Counted from the first letter of the stretch, positions 25,051 to 38,235 are shown. The stretch is 64,000 bases of DNA from Sisyra terminalis (GCA_958496175.1 OY292277.1:46139050-46203049); one strand, 5' to 3'. Translations and numbers: made by a program. The notes: a model not told the origin generated them from the sequence alone.

Positions 25051-25880
25051 ATGGCGGATGACATCGCCATCATCAACCTGGACAATGATCTTCAAAGGAC
25101 GATTCAGAAAATCCAGCAATCTATCAACCACCTATCTTCCTGGTTCAGTAGATGGAAAATTCTTATAAATCTAAAACCGTCGCCAAAATTTTCTCTCTAA
25201 GTCGTTTCTCCAACCAACTGGAACCTATCGTGCTGAATTACATGGAAATTCCATGAAGTCAAATAAAAAACGCCTGTTAAATATCTGGGCATATTTCTGG
25301 ACTCGAAATTATCCTGGCAAAGCCACATTTCAAGTAAAATCAGATACCAACCCTCAACTCATCCAACTATACCCCCTTATCAACAGAAGGTCTCGTCTAA
25401 GTATGGAATGTTCAATGATTATATACAAACTAGTCATTAGACCACTTCTCACATACTCTTACAGTCTGACTTCCATCCTCAAAGAAAAATCACAATGACC
25501 TACAGGTGTTCCAAAATAGAGTCTTGAGATTCATCACTAAAACTCCATGGTATGTGAAAAATAACCAAATTCATCACGAAATAAACGTCCCATACATAAA
25601 AGACTTTCTAATCGTACTCACAAGGAATTTCCTTAACGGCCTGGAAAATTGTCTTAGTGCAGTAGAACTAGGCTTGGTGGAAACTATAAACCAAAGAAGG
25701 CTGAAGCGGAAACACCCTCAAGAGCTCCAAGAAATAGCAGTTGCTTGACCACAAGAACAATCAACAAATTAAAAAAAATAAAAAAGACAGAGGAATGAAG
25801 TTCGATTCCTCCAGCTACTTAAACACCGCTAAAGATCAATTACCTGCTATCACCAACATGATATAGCGACACATTGCTGA
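25051..25880 (+). pseudogene. Jockey-like LINE reverse transcriptase, 3' fragment
   Basis: Translation in successive frames gives the C-terminal half of a non-LTR reverse transcriptase. It starts at MADDIAIIN (25051-25077), the catalytic A-D-D box with its Tyr replaced, continues IQQSINHLSSWFSRWKI, then PVKYLGIFLDSKLSW in another frame near 25270-25315, INRRSRLSMECSMIIYKLVI and RPLLTY (25253-25498), and VFQNRVLRFITKTPWYVKNN, HHEINVPYIKDFL (25504-25748). The order is that of Jockey/CR1-group elements. A stop at 25198 and frameshifts disable it, and everything 5' of the catalytic box is missing, the usual 5' truncation of LINE copies. An A-rich 3' tail follows up to about 25880. Confidence 0.9.
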
Positions 25881-27721
25881 ACTGGTGCAAATTACATAAT
25901 AGTCCAAAAAAAACATTGATAAATTAGCGCTTTTTTTTGTACAGAAAATAAGATTCCTTCCAAATCTATCAGATTATTAAGTCCATTGTCATAAAAGTGT
26001 AAAGTTACCTTTTTTGTAGCCAACTTAACAGTTTATTAGCAAGCAACTTTCAGTTGCAGCTTAATTGTTGGAAAAGCAAGTTTTGTAATTCTGCTAAGTC
26101 TATTTTAAGCTGTCAGTTATGTCTACCAAGTCTTTAAAATTTAACTTTAGAAGTGAAGTCAAACTTGAACTTTAAGACCTTTAAACTTTACCTTTCTCTA
26201 TAGCAACGATGAAATAATTTTTCTTTTAGTGAAATTAGTTTTTAGTTACATGAATATCAAATTTAAATAAAACGATTTTTAATTGAAATAAAGTTATGGA
26301 TTTATAGTATAAACCTACCTCAAAAGCGGGCGTACCAACACATATACATTTACAAAATTCATGTTTAATTATCAAGACATTTCAAAGTGTCCATATTTAA
26401 AGGGATGAAAATACAGCAGAAGGTAAATAACCGTGGGCATATTTAACGAGTGTATGCAACATTTCATAAATGGATGAATCTACGTTTGCGTATGTATGAA
26501 TGTCGGATAGTTGGCAGGATGAGTTTAGGGGTTGTGGTGGTGAGTTCTGTAGGCATATATGTACATCTCTGATGGGTTATGACCTAAGGTTAATTTGTGG
26601 TTTCATTAAACCGCGCTTTGCTCCAAACCGAATGTTACCAAATTACCGCCCACCCCGCAACCCACCAGACTCATATCCGAATCCAATTGTTGACTACTAA
26701 TACAGGGTGTATTGTGGAAATACCTACCAGCCATTCGACCGGTTGATCCCCCGCACGTCCTCATATTGTTTGTGGGACGCTTTGTGTGTCTTTTCCAACC
26801 CTATTTGAAAACCGAGGCTGATTGTTGTAAGTGGCAGCTTAGATCAGTGTGCTTTGACATCATCCCCTTTATTAAAATGACCATTTTCAATATGAAAAGC
26901 GATTGAGCTTAATGCGTTTTCCTGTGTTGCAATTGTGTTAGTTCACCCCTGTGTATGATTGAACCAAATAAAAGAATTGAATCGCTCGAGTTCAAGTCAA
27001 ACACACTGCAAATAGTCAATAAATGTTTTTCAACTGTTTTTATTTTTTATCTCCCACCCCCTGAAAGCTCCTGAAAAAGCTCCACTTGTAAATATATGCG
27101 TTATAAATTTCTATTCTATAGATTTTTTGTTTCGGGGGAAAATAGTACTTAGAAGCAGGTTTTAATTACTGATGGATTTTCAATTAGTGCGCCAGTGAAA
27201 TTGTATGATGAGAATGGAAAACGGTTTAATTTTCTTTAGTTTTATTCGAATTGATGCTCCGATGATATGGATGGGTGTAATGGTATAGCGATTGGCGGTG
27301 GTGAGGTATTAAGAGAGTCACTATATAATTTGTACGTAATGTGGTTTTTTGGAAAATCGTTTTGAAACGAACCGTGTGAATTAATCCATACGGAGAACGA
27401 CTGAAATGCTCGGTTTGCCTGCGGATATTTTCTCTGAAACTATCCTCGAAATTGCTCTCTGATATACATAGTGTCGGAGTCGCACAAATGTGCCATGTCT
27501 GTGAATTTTCCACCTTGGATATTACTCAGAATGTCCTGGTCGAGCTTTTCGCCTCTATCCTGTAAAATATTGCAAGTATTTTATGAGGAAATTTCAACGA
27601 AGTATCATAGATCTTTAGAATATTGACAAACGATAAAAACTAAAGATTTTATGTGACAAAAATTACCAAAATTATCTGAAACTTATATCTTTAAATTCTT
27701 AAAATCTATTACTGGACCATA
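25881..27721. other. Unassigned stretch with a less AT-rich part
   Basis: Between about 26490 and 27540 composition is less AT-rich and frames of 60-95 codons appear on both strands, but none shows a domain or plausible splice structure. Confidence 0.3.
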
Positions 27722-28129
27722 TACAATCTCTGGCCATATTATTATCCCTACTATATATATTAGACTAGGCCAAATATACCGACTACTTTTTTTTTTGAAA
27801 AGTATATCGAAAATATCGTTCAAGGTAACAAAAAAAAAATATCGGGAAGGATTGAGCCCTTAATATTAATATTAAGAGGTCTATCATCTTTAATTTCGAT
27901 TTTTTATTTGTGCTTTCATTTTTGCGTCAATGCTGTCAAACTTATATGAAACCAGAAGTAAGAGCTTTTTTATTTTGGGTCCATATTTTTGATTGGGTTT
28001 AACTTTCCTGTACAAATTAGTAATCAAAAATTATATTTACTAAAAATAAATATCAAATTAACGAAACATCTTCTTAATTAAGGTAAGCTGAATTGTTTAA
28101 TATTAAATTGAAAGCTCATTTACAGATAA

Positions 28130-28310
28130 TTAAGTTTCCCATTCTGCGCAGTATGCTATCTAGGAAGGACAATACCGTCTGCTGTTTTGTTGATGATGAC
28201 TCCATACGTTAATATTTCTTCTAAGAGCTATTTTTTTGTTGTGACCACCTCTTTAGCTACTTTTTCTTCAGCAATTTCCACAGATTTTCAATGGGTTTTA
28301 AATCAAAGCT
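28130..28310 (-). pseudogene. Tc1-like transposase C-terminus, left arm
   Basis: Minus-strand reading gives FDLKPIENLWKLLKKK followed by a stop. DLKPIENLW (28304-28278) is the conserved block that holds the final catalytic Glu of the D,D34E triad in Tc1 elements. Further on, the end of the protein is recognisable in other frames (SILRRMGN near 28140-28160). No upstream part of the enzyme is present, so it is a remnant. Confidence 0.75.
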
Positions 28311-30169
28311 ATAATCCTTAAGTAGGGTAATAGGGATAGTAAACAAGGTTTTACCCTTATTCAGAAAATATTTCCGGCTGGGCCAAAAAAATCGACTATT
28401 TTTTTTTTTTTGAAAAGTATATCGAAAATATTGTTTAAGGTGACAAAAAAAAATATTGGGAAGGTTTGAGCCCTTAATATTAATATTAAGAGGTCTATCA
28501 TCTTTAATTTCGATTTTTTATTTGTGCTTTCATTTTTGCGTCAATGCTGTCAAACTATCAAGGTAAAAAAAAATCTTCTGCACATATTTTAATAGAAAAT
28601 TAAATTCCCTACAAAAAATGTGTCTTTAAAAATTTTTGCCAGACACGCCGTTTCCGAACAATCAAGCTTCAGACATTGATATAATTTTTAGATTTATCTT
28701 CTTTATTTTGGAATTTTGTAACTAACGAACAAATAAATATATAGAAATAAACAATATAGATTCTTAAAGGGAATTTAATGCTCTACAAAAAAGGTCAATT
28801 AACGTTTTTACATAAAATCACTTTTTCAAAAGTTATTCATAATTAAAGTTGAATGAAATATTAAATTATGGTTTTTTTTCGTTGTTGAGCCAATTTGTTT
28901 TCATTCAATAGGACAAATTGATATTTTACATGATTGAAAATCATCATTTTATCAATCTTATGCTTGAAATATTTAAAATTCATAATATATCCAAACCTTG
29001 ATAGTTTTCGGGAATGTAAACTATTTTTCGACAAATTAGGCGTTGTAAATGATTTTGCTGAACGGGGTGTAGTTGATAGAAGAATATAAGAAGTGTTTTA
29101 CAAAAAACGAAGAGCAACTTCAGGACTTACTATTGGTTATTAGTGAGTACCGAAAAAAATACCTTAATTGCAATAAAAATACTTTAATGTGATGAACCTA
29201 ATGAACCTAATAAATAGTTAGTTCTAATACTTTGATTATAAAAGATTATAAATTTTTTATAAACTTTAAATTATAAAAATACTTAAAATATTTTTTTTAC
29301 TCTGTTCCATGGATACTATTATTTTATAATCCACAATCTGATTTTTCTTTTCTTCAAATATGTGGAATAGTGTAAATAAATAATTATCAATAGTAAAATC
29401 ACATTATTGTAGTTTTTTAATTATTTTAAGACAGTAAATCTACATATTCGTGTAATAAATAGCTGTTAACCGAGAATAGGTTTGAATATATTATGAAATT
29501 TAGATATTTCAAGCGATAAGATTGATAAAATTATGATTTTAGATCATATATAATATCAATTTGTCCCACTGAATGAAAATAAATTAGTTCAACAACGAAA
29601 AAAACATTAATTTAATACTTCATTCAACTTTAACTGTGAATAACTTTTGAAAAAGTGATTTTATGTAAAAACGTTAAGAGACTTTTTTTGTAGAACATTA
29701 AATTTCCTTTAAGAATCTATATTGTTCATTTCTATATATTTATTTGTTTGTTAGTTACAAAATTCCAAAATAAAGAAGATAAATCTAAAAATGATATCAA
29801 TGTTTAAAGCTTGATTATTCGGAAACGGCGTATCTGGCAAAAATTTTTAAAGAAACGTTTTTTGTAGAGAATTTAATTATCTATAAATATATGTGCAGAT
29901 GCATTTTTTTACCTTGATAGCTTGACAGCATTGACGCAAAAATGAATGCACAAATAAAAAATCGAAATTAAAAATGATAGACCTCTTAATATTAATGGTT
30001 AGGGCTCAAACTTTCCCGATATTTTTTTTTTTTCACCTTGAACAATATTTTCGATATACTTTTCAAAAAAAAAATAGTCGATATTTTTGGCCCATTCGGA
30101 GATATTTTCTGAATAAGGGTAAAAGTGTTTTACTATCTTTACCATCCCTATTACCCTACTTTAGGACTA

Positions 30170-30366
30170 TAACTTTGATTTGATACCCATTGAAGATCTG
30201 TGGAAATCGCTGAAGAAAAAGTAACTAAAGATGTGGTCACAACAGAAAAATAACTCTTAGAAGAAATATTAACGTATGGAATAATCATCCACAAAAACAG
30301 CAGACGGTATTGTTCTTCCTAGATAGCATACTGCGAAGAATGGGAAACGTAAATATCTGTAAATGA
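30170..30366 (+). pseudogene. Tc1-like transposase C-terminus, right arm
   Basis: FDLIPIEDLWKSLKKK (30174-30221) is the degraded version of the DLNPIENLW block with the last catalytic Glu still present. After frameshifts, VWNNHPQKQQTVLFF and LDSILRRMGNVNICK run from 30274 to a stop at 30364-30366, matching the W-N...S-M-P-R-R pattern that ends Tc1 transposases. The same region exists in inverse orientation in the left arm, where the catalytic block is better preserved. Confidence 0.75.
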
Positions 30367-30575
30367 GCTTTCAATTTAATATTAAACAATTCTACTCACC
30401 TTAATTAAGATGTTTAATTAATTTGATATTTATTTTTAGTAAATATGATTTTTGGTAACTAATTTGTACAGGAAAGTGAAACCCAATCAAAAATATGGAC
30501 CCAAAATAAAAAAGCTCTTACTTTTGGTTTCATACAAAACCTATAGTGCGTCTGTTAATATGGCCAGGGACTGTA

Positions 30576-31330
30576 AGTCTATCGTACTCAAATCAGGATG
30601 ATATGGGTAATTTCCAATTTCCCGTGATCCTGATATTATTATTGTTATTTATACTGGAATTGAACCTTACAGAAAATGGATTCACAGTACTTTTAATTTA
30701 ATACAAGAATGACACTTAAACCGGTTGTCGTCCAATCCATTCACTACGTAAGTATACTTACTAAAGTATGCAGTCTTATAAGTAAAGAGTCATATTCAAA
30801 AATCAAAAGCTTTATTTGGTTGATTTTTAAGCTTGGATGTTCAAAGTAATGCATCAAAGTTAAACTTCAGAAAAATCGAATAAAATATGAACGAAAATTT
30901 CAATTTTTCTTGTGATTTTGAAGATGATGTCATGAGTAAGAAGAAACCTCATCATTTTCATCAATCGTTACAATTATAGGAAATATAAAAGTAATATATA
31001 TTTCAATATTTCAAGTTGCTTTTCATTAAACTGCTTAAAATGATACAATTGTCGATTGTTAAGACAATAGAGTTATATATAAAGAGGGAAAACAATGAGG
31101 TCTTATTAGCCAAGTCAATTTACGTTATGATTTTTGGGAAAATCGATGGAAACCTAAATTTGCAGCTTTTTCTTCAGCACTAATTTCTTTTCTTGGTTTT
31201 GTCGACTAAAATGCATTGATTTTTCATTAATATTCCACTAAACTTATTATTGCACTTTGAGCTTTTCAATTCAAAATTTGTCATATTAACCATAAGAAAA
31301 AAAATTGTCATTGCATCATCGAATTTTCTT
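30576..31330. other. Unassigned AT-rich spacer
   Basis: Nothing recognised. Confidence 0.3.
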
Positions 31331-31672
31331 TTTGTAATGACTGCTTCTAAAGTTGAACTTTCGTGCGTTGTGTGGCGGGGGTAAAGAGCCGTTTTCTCAT
31401 CGTGGTGGCAAGCGTACGCGAAAGTAGAGAAATCGTGCGCAAAAGTAAATAACAGTGCGCAAAAGTAAAATAAATTGATACCTAAACTTTGATAAGAAAT
31501 AATTAATAAAGGTAATTATTTAGACTGTAGTTTAAACTAAAATGTTGTTTTTATTCATAATTTTTCTATAAATTATTCTTACTACAGAGTTGAAATTTTT
31601 CATATATAAATAACAATAATTAATTTTTCAATCTGTTTCTGTTGAACTTTAGAAGCAGTCGTTACAAAAAAT
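31331..31672. mobile_element. MITE with ~25-bp inverted ends
   Basis: Left tttgtaatgactgcttctaa and right complement tttgtaacgactgcttctaa, extending into agttgaac / agttcaac. Flanking aattttc and aattttg suggest a 6-bp target duplication. Inside, gtgcgcaaaagtaaa occurs twice at about 31435-31470. No coding sequence. Confidence 0.65.
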
Positions 31673-31706
31673 TTTGTTCGATACTTATGCTTAAAGTGAG
31701 GTACCT

Positions 31707-31858
31707 AGTAGGACGAAATTGAGACACTTGCTAAAGGGACTGATCATATACAACTTGATCTCGTGCGCCTACCCCCACTCGCCTGACGGCTTCACAGCAC
31801 ACTCTATCTCGTTGTGTATGATCAGTCCCTTCAGCTCGTGCATCAATTTCATCCTACT
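31707..31858. repeat. 152-bp hairpin with ~48-bp arms
   Basis: The left arm (31707-31755) and the complement of the right arm (31810-31858) agree over agtagga-gaaattga, then ctgaagggactgatcata and acaac, with few mismatches. The loop (about 31756-31809) is GC-richer. Size and pairing resemble a long microRNA precursor or a tiny palindromic MITE; the seed matches no microRNA I know. Confidence 0.6.
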
Positions 31859-33839
31859 GGAAAACCTAACTGTACGCATGTGTATCGAAAATAAATATTT
31901 TAGTATATTAGCTCTACTATTTGGATGAAGAAAACGTTGTCAAAGTCGACGAAAAAACGGGGAAAACATTAATTTCCGCTTTTCATTTATAAGGTCTTGA
32001 ATTTTCACTTTTCATATAGCTACACTATTTGTATTTAGATTTTCGTAAATACCTTTCTCGTACAATACTTACGTGGGGGTGCGTCTGCTATATTTTGTTT
32101 TCATATTTTTCCCTTTTGCATATTTTCCAAACGAACGAACCGAATAAAAATATGAATTAATTTAAAGAAAAGATGAAAAGATAATAGAAAATCTGTCTGG
32201 TCCTCTTCTGTATTTATAATGACTTGCGGTTCCATGTGTAATATACGCTCTATATTACGTTAGTAGATATTTTTATTATGAATATTAAAGTGGAGGAAAA
32301 TTTTCCTAAACATACAAAAGGGGACTACACAATTTTCCTCTCAAAAGTATTTTTATTTTCGCATACAGATCTAGTTAGTGGAAAAATATCTTAAAGAAGA
32401 GTACATCTTAAAATATCCGACAAAATAATAAGCACGTTTTGCTCTTTGTTAGTGTCATGGCACAGCTCAGTTTTCAACCCCCGTTTTGCAACCCCCGTTT
32501 TTGCTCCCATTCGAATTATTATTTTTCTACAATTTGCGTTGGCTCAACTGAAACATTGTTTTTTCAAATGTAATAATTAACATTTTTTATTATCTTTAAT
32601 GAATATCCAAGATCTTATTAAAAGACAAAAAAAATACAAGCAAAAAATAACAGAGAAATACTTTCTGTTAAAAACCAGAAGATTATATTTTATATCATTT
32701 TTTTATTAGGAAAGGAAACAATTGTTATAATTGTCATATGATAGCTAACATTAAAATTATTCTTGATTAATTATTTTATTGTAAGCTTAAAGCAAAATGT
32801 TTACAATTTCATTGAAAAAGTGTTCAAATTTTCATCCCTTATCATGATATATTCGCATTGCAAATTTTCCATTTCGAAATTGTCGCCTCAAGGATGAAAA
32901 ATCCGTCGACCAAAAATCACTTCATTAAAATAATACCACTAACTGCATTTTCATCCACCCCGCCACTTCATTAGGCGACCGAAATCATCAACTGAACCAT
33001 GAAAATTCATTTTCCATAATTTTTCATCCAGCTCAGTTTCATGCCCCGTCCATTGCGGCCGTCATATAGTCTAAAACAGCCCTCGAAAACTGGGCCACCT
33101 AAGGGTGTATGTATGTATGTCGGCAAATTCGCATTGAACCCAGGGGTGGCAAGGGATGCAGAACACGTAGGGTAGGTACACGACGGAGAATAATAGAAGA
33201 AATTTTGTTATTTTATTTGCTCAACCTGCGGCACTTTACCTGGCAATGACGTCATGATTTTCAAACAGAAATTATTTTGCTATTCGGTGGAGGAAAAAAA
33301 ATTTTTTTTGTTCAAGTACAGATAAAATGGAATATGTTTTTTTTTGTCGAGTTCTTTGTGAATCTGATTCTCGAAAGAACAATTTTAATTATAAGTACAT
33401 TTTTTCCTCGTCAAACTTTTGCGGCGCTTTTCCCCGCATGAGCTTTTGTATATGCCTAATGGAAAAAATAACTACAGTGCTTCGAGCATTCACGTAAGTA
33501 AGTATCAAGCACAAAAGTATCCGGCTGATATGCAAAAGATAAACTTCCCTAACTAAACATAATTCATTGTTTTAAACTTCATTTTATTAAAAAAATAAAA
33601 TAATAAATTGTTTCATTAAAATTTGCCTCAAATATTGAGACTTTCATGAAAAATATTCTTGAATAATAAAACCTGGAAAATTTAAGGTTTAATTGATCGA
33701 TTTTTTTTCCATTTCTAGATGAAATTTTACTTTGAGAAAACAAAATTACTTAATGTATGAAAGTAAACTATATTTTATGATTTTTTTTTGGGTAAAAGAA
33801 CGTATTCAACATCCTTACTACATGAAAAACTTTATACAC
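31859..33839. other. Unassigned AT-rich stretch
   Basis: No gene recognised. Small direct repeats occur (aacccccgttttgcaacccccgttttt near 32478-32504, given here only by position; tgtatgtatgtatgt near 33107). Between 32920 and 33250 composition is somewhat less AT-rich. Confidence 0.3.
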
Positions 33840-36245
33840 AATTCAAAGACCATTTAAGGCTACGCACTCCTCGTTAAAGGACCTTAAAGTTAACCCTTCA
33901 AATTTTGATTTATGCATTTTATTTTTACTCAATCCTATATTCATTTATTTATAACTGTACCTTCTTCGTTTTTTATAAAAAAAATGTCAAACTAGCAAAA
34001 TAGAAACCTAAAATAATATAAAAACCTTTAAATAAGGTCTATTTTCTCTTAGAATTGATATATTTCTATAGATTTTCGTTTGTTTGTGTAAAATTTACGT
34101 ATATTCATCCTTAAATTGTTGTATTTTTTAAATAAAAGCAAAAAAAAAATGATTTTCATGAAAATAATCACACATTACGTTGTATTGCTTTAATACAGAA
34201 TATTAGGATACCAATTGGAAATTGATTCCGGTGATTTCTATTCACATAAACTAGTTTCACAATAATTAACGTTTGATTTCTAATGAAGTTTGTTATCTAA
34301 AAAATAAAATTCTTCCAAATGATGAGGCCAACTGTATGTGATTTTTTTTTGTGGGAAATTTAAAACATTGAAACCGATGTTGAAAAGTTTCAATCGTTAA
34401 ATTATTACTTAATATTATTTGTTCGAGAAAAATCGACGTTTGTTATTTCTTGATATCAATACTTATCAAATTAAAATGTAGCGTTATTACAAATGACAAG
34501 TGATTTAATGATCACAAGCAGTTATTATATTTCGTCGTTTGCCGGTAGATGATGGGACGTGGGCTCGGTATTGTTAATAAAATCTTATAATTCAGATGCA
34601 TCAATAATTAATGTTACACACGGAAATGTAAAAATTTTTTAGGTTATCTACAACTTTAGAATATCTATTTGAGTTTTTGTATATATTTACTTTCTTAGTT
34701 AATAATTAGAAGTTTATGTGTAATTGTGTAAATTAGACTGATTCCAAAAAAATTATAATTTTTTTTTCTTAATTATATCGAAAATATTGTTGGGAATGAC
34801 AAAAAGAAATCCTGTGATAGTTTAAGCTCTTAATATTAATATTAAGAGGTGCCGCATCGCAAATTTCGATTTTCCATTTGAATAACACGGGAACAATATT
34901 CTCTTGCACTTTGGAATTTTATAGCTCACGTTGGTGACAATATTTCGGAATGACCGAGGTATATTCTTGTAGAAAATTAAACGATCTACAAAAAAGGTCT
35001 ATTACAAGTTTTTGATATATTTATTCCTTCAAAAGTTATTCGAGGTCAAAGTTGAACTAAAGAGAAATTTTAATATTTTTTTCAATTTTTTGACGCAACC
35101 ATCAATTTTATGAGAAAATTTTATAGGACATTTTTTGTAGAGTACTTTTTTTTCTATAACTTATCTTTATAAAAGTTTTTATATTTTTTACAGGTTCTAA
35201 GTAATAAAAAAAAATATGTTCAAAATATAATAATTCAGGGAATATTATTAATTTAAAACAATAAAATTACGAATATTTCCAGTTTAATGCAAATAACTTA
35301 GGACCTGTGAAAAATATCAAAAACTTTTATAGAGATAAATTATAGAAAACAAAAGTGCGCTACAAAAATTGTCCTATTAAAATTTCTCATAAATTTGATG
35401 GTTGCGTTAAAAAATTGAAAAAATATGAAAATTTCTCTTTAGTTCAACTTTGACCTCGAATAACTTTTGAAGGAATAAAAATATCAAAAACTTGTACAAA
35501 GACCTTTTTTGTAGATCGTTCAATTTTCTATAAGAATGTAATTATAAAATGCTTGTAAAATGTAAAACTTGTAAAATGCTACTTTTTAATCTGAGAAATA
35601 TTAATATCTAGGAACGAACAAACGTTAATTCTTCTCGAACAAACGAAAATAAGTAATAATTTAACGATTTAAACTTTCCATCATCGATTTTAATGTTTTA
35701 AATTCCCAAAAATAAATGAAACATAAATATTTGGCCTCTAAAGCATTCGCCGTCTGGAAAAATTCAATTTTTTTTTCAGGTTTTAATTTTCATAATAAAT
35801 CAATTTTTGTGAATATAAATCATCGTCTCTAATTTACTAGAAATGTCTTAAACTTCCATATTTAAACGATGGAACATAATGATGAGCTTATTTTCATGCA
35901 AGTAATTTTCTATATTTTTGCCTTTTATTTAAAAAAAAATGCAACAATTCAAGAATGAACAAATGTTAATTTTACACGAACAAACGAGAATCTATAGAAG
36001 TACACTTACTTCAAGGGAGAAAGGCCACATTTAAAAATTAGGGGCTTACTTTAGGTTTCTTTTTCTTCAAATTTGATTATTTTTTTTTTACAAAAACAAT
36101 GAACGAACAAACGAAAAAAAATAGCGAACAAACAAAGGAGCAAAAAATATTTTGAAAAATCAAATTTGAAGGGCTAACCTTAGAGAGCTTTTCTTTATAC
36201 GTACCCCCTACTTAAACTATTTTCTTTTTGGTACATTTTGAATTT
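33840..36245. repeat. Giant ~2.4-kb palindrome
   Basis: Successive inverted blocks pair in order: 33880-34030 with 36010-36200 (acccttcaaatttgat), 34040-34180 with 35870-36000 (tctatagattttcgtttgtt / tctatagattctcgtttgtt), 34250-34450 with 35600-35815 (gggaaatttaaaacatt; cgttaaattattactta), and 34955-35200 with 35300-35543 (ctacaaaaaaggtctat, ttcaaaagttattcgaggtc). The centre is near 35240. The left arm has an unpaired insert around 34470-34955 containing ttaatattaatattaag. The word gaacaaacga recurs along both arms. No coding sequence and no clear terminal repeat or target duplication. Confidence 0.8.
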
Positions 36246-38190
36246 GGTGGGGTTGGAAATCCCAAAATTTGACACAACTCTAGAAAAACTAGGCACTTAA
36301 AAATACTTTCTAAAAATATGCTTTTTTTTAGAACAAGGTTCACATTTTGATAAATTTTATAATCCTAAAATGGTACTTAAAGCTCCAATGTGTGGCAGTT
36401 AAATTTTCATTTGTTTTTACTGTCGAAACAGTTGAGCGACGATAAAATTCAAAGCTCGCACTGTAATTCTAATCTCAATTACAATATTTTATAATACAAA
36501 ACTTTTACTTTTTCCGTGAGCATTTGCGCCCTTGTTTTTCATCCCCCATCCCCACACATCACAGATCCATACATTAAACAAACGATTACGTTATACCAGT
36601 AAAATGTTAATGTCTCTAATGGCGCATGTTTCACATACGATTTCCTCAAATTACAAAATGATTCGTATCAGACTTTTACGAGAGCCTCATTTTCACATTG
36701 GTATAAAACTAATAATTACAGCCCCCAACCCTTTGTCATTGCTACCCCTTATTTTGATCTCATATGTGTGGGCTAGCGTAATATGTGTACACAAAAGCCA
36801 TAAATGGCGTCGCATGTCAGACGACAATTGAAAAACTTATTCCCTCACCTCGATCCCTTGTTCCAGAGACCATTCCTGGAATCATTATGATCGAGTCTTC
36901 AACAAACAAAATCCGGGCACAACAAAAGTCCCTCAAGAGTGAAAAAAAACTTTCAGTTCGAACCGACAAATCGGATCAAAAAATTTACAAAAATGTTTTG
37001 TTAGCACTTGGAATTGTTGGCGAGAGAAAGAAAGAGAAAATCTTTCGAGGGATATTTGCAACGGGAACTGTTGAGAGACAAAACAGGGAGTGTGAAAGCC
37101 GCATTTTCTATGTTTTTCTCTCTCATACTGTGGCAAACGGGAATTGAGGCCTCTTCGTTGTCGTGTCTCGACTGATTTTATAATAATCCGATTAACTTGT
37201 ACTACATTTATGTAATCCGCGATTATTTAAGCTCTGCGATGGTTTTAATTCATAAATTGTAACAAATATTGTCGATATTAGAGCCATCTCAGTGAGCATG
37301 AACGAAACAAAACAATGCAAAACAAAACAAAAAAAGGGAAGATTGAACAAAAACGGGACGCAACAAGGAATTGTTTCGTTTTTGTTTCGGGATAATTGTT
37401 TCGGATGAGGTAATGAGTGTTGCACGCACAAGTCCGGTTTGATTCCCTGCACAGTAATTTGGAATTGATCCAACTGCTCGTCATCATCCAGAGAATGATG
37501 CGGTGTATAAATGGTCGAGTCACTCCCTACTGTTCCCACAGGCACCGACAATACATGTGCATGTGGACGGGGAATGTCTGGACGAGGATGTTTTTGCTGT
37601 CTGGTTTTGGTCACCTAACAGGAAATTGTCACGAATCCTCGTCCCATTTGATGCTCCCCATCCTCCAGTGCAATTTCACCAAATCGTTAGCGACAGCAGT
37701 CTTAAGCATACAGATATTACCGAAGATTTAAATAATAGATGGTACTGTTTAAGTTAGATATCCTACATAAATTAACAAAAAATCTTATTTACTATTGGAT
37801 CTTCGAAAGATGAATTATGGACAGCTTTTATCTAATACTTTGTTGTTTTTATGCAATATTTTTTCAAAGAAAGTATTGCAAAAATCAAGTGGAATATTTG
37901 GCTTCCTGAAGTTGGCACTATATTTTTGAAATTGGAAAAATAAATATGAAATAATTTGAAGACTTTTTTTTTATTTAAATTTATTTAAAGTCGCTTCAAG
38001 AACGTGGTCATTAGCGACTACATAACAACATCATTCAATATAATCCGTTAATACATACAAAATACAATATGGTTTTAATCAAAAAAAGGTAAAAAAAATA
38101 CAAAGAAGCAAAAAAAATTGATATGCGATTAATATAAGTAATAATAATATTCGTAAAAATAAAATAAAATAAAATAAACGGTTGGTGCTA
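36246..38190. other. Unassigned stretch with a GC-richer island
   Basis: From about 36520 to 37740 the sequence is clearly less AT-rich and has frames of 99-140 codons on both strands (36532-36831, 36785-37147, 37192-37614 minus, 37417-37731). None has a recognisable domain, and they overlap one another. A regulatory or exon-bearing island is possible but unproven. Confidence 0.3.
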
Positions 38191-38235
38191 TTCTAGTGTT
38201 ATAAATTTTATTACACAAATTTTTATTTTTGTGAA

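Larger units (their letters stand above)
27722..30575. mobile_element. Tc1-like foldback element with ~1-kb arms
   Basis: Ends: left TACAATCTCTGGCCATATTA, right complement TACAGTCCCTGGCCATATTA, each with terminal TA. The left arm (about 27948-29010) is inverted in the right arm (about 29470-30545) with high similarity; a spacer of roughly 450 bp separates them. The left side also contains an extra ~160-bp block (27785-27948) duplicating 28395-28556. Each arm encodes the C-terminal part of a Tc1-type transposase, listed separately. The inner arms share modules (ccttaatattaatattaag, tgctctacaaaaaaggtc, ttcaaaagttattc) with other palindromes here, so a nested or chimeric origin is possible. Confidence 0.8.

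Noticed and set aside
37192..37614. 140-codon minus-strand frame and overlapping plus-strand frames
   Set aside because: Several frames are open together, which reflects base composition; no domain, start context or conservation evidence.
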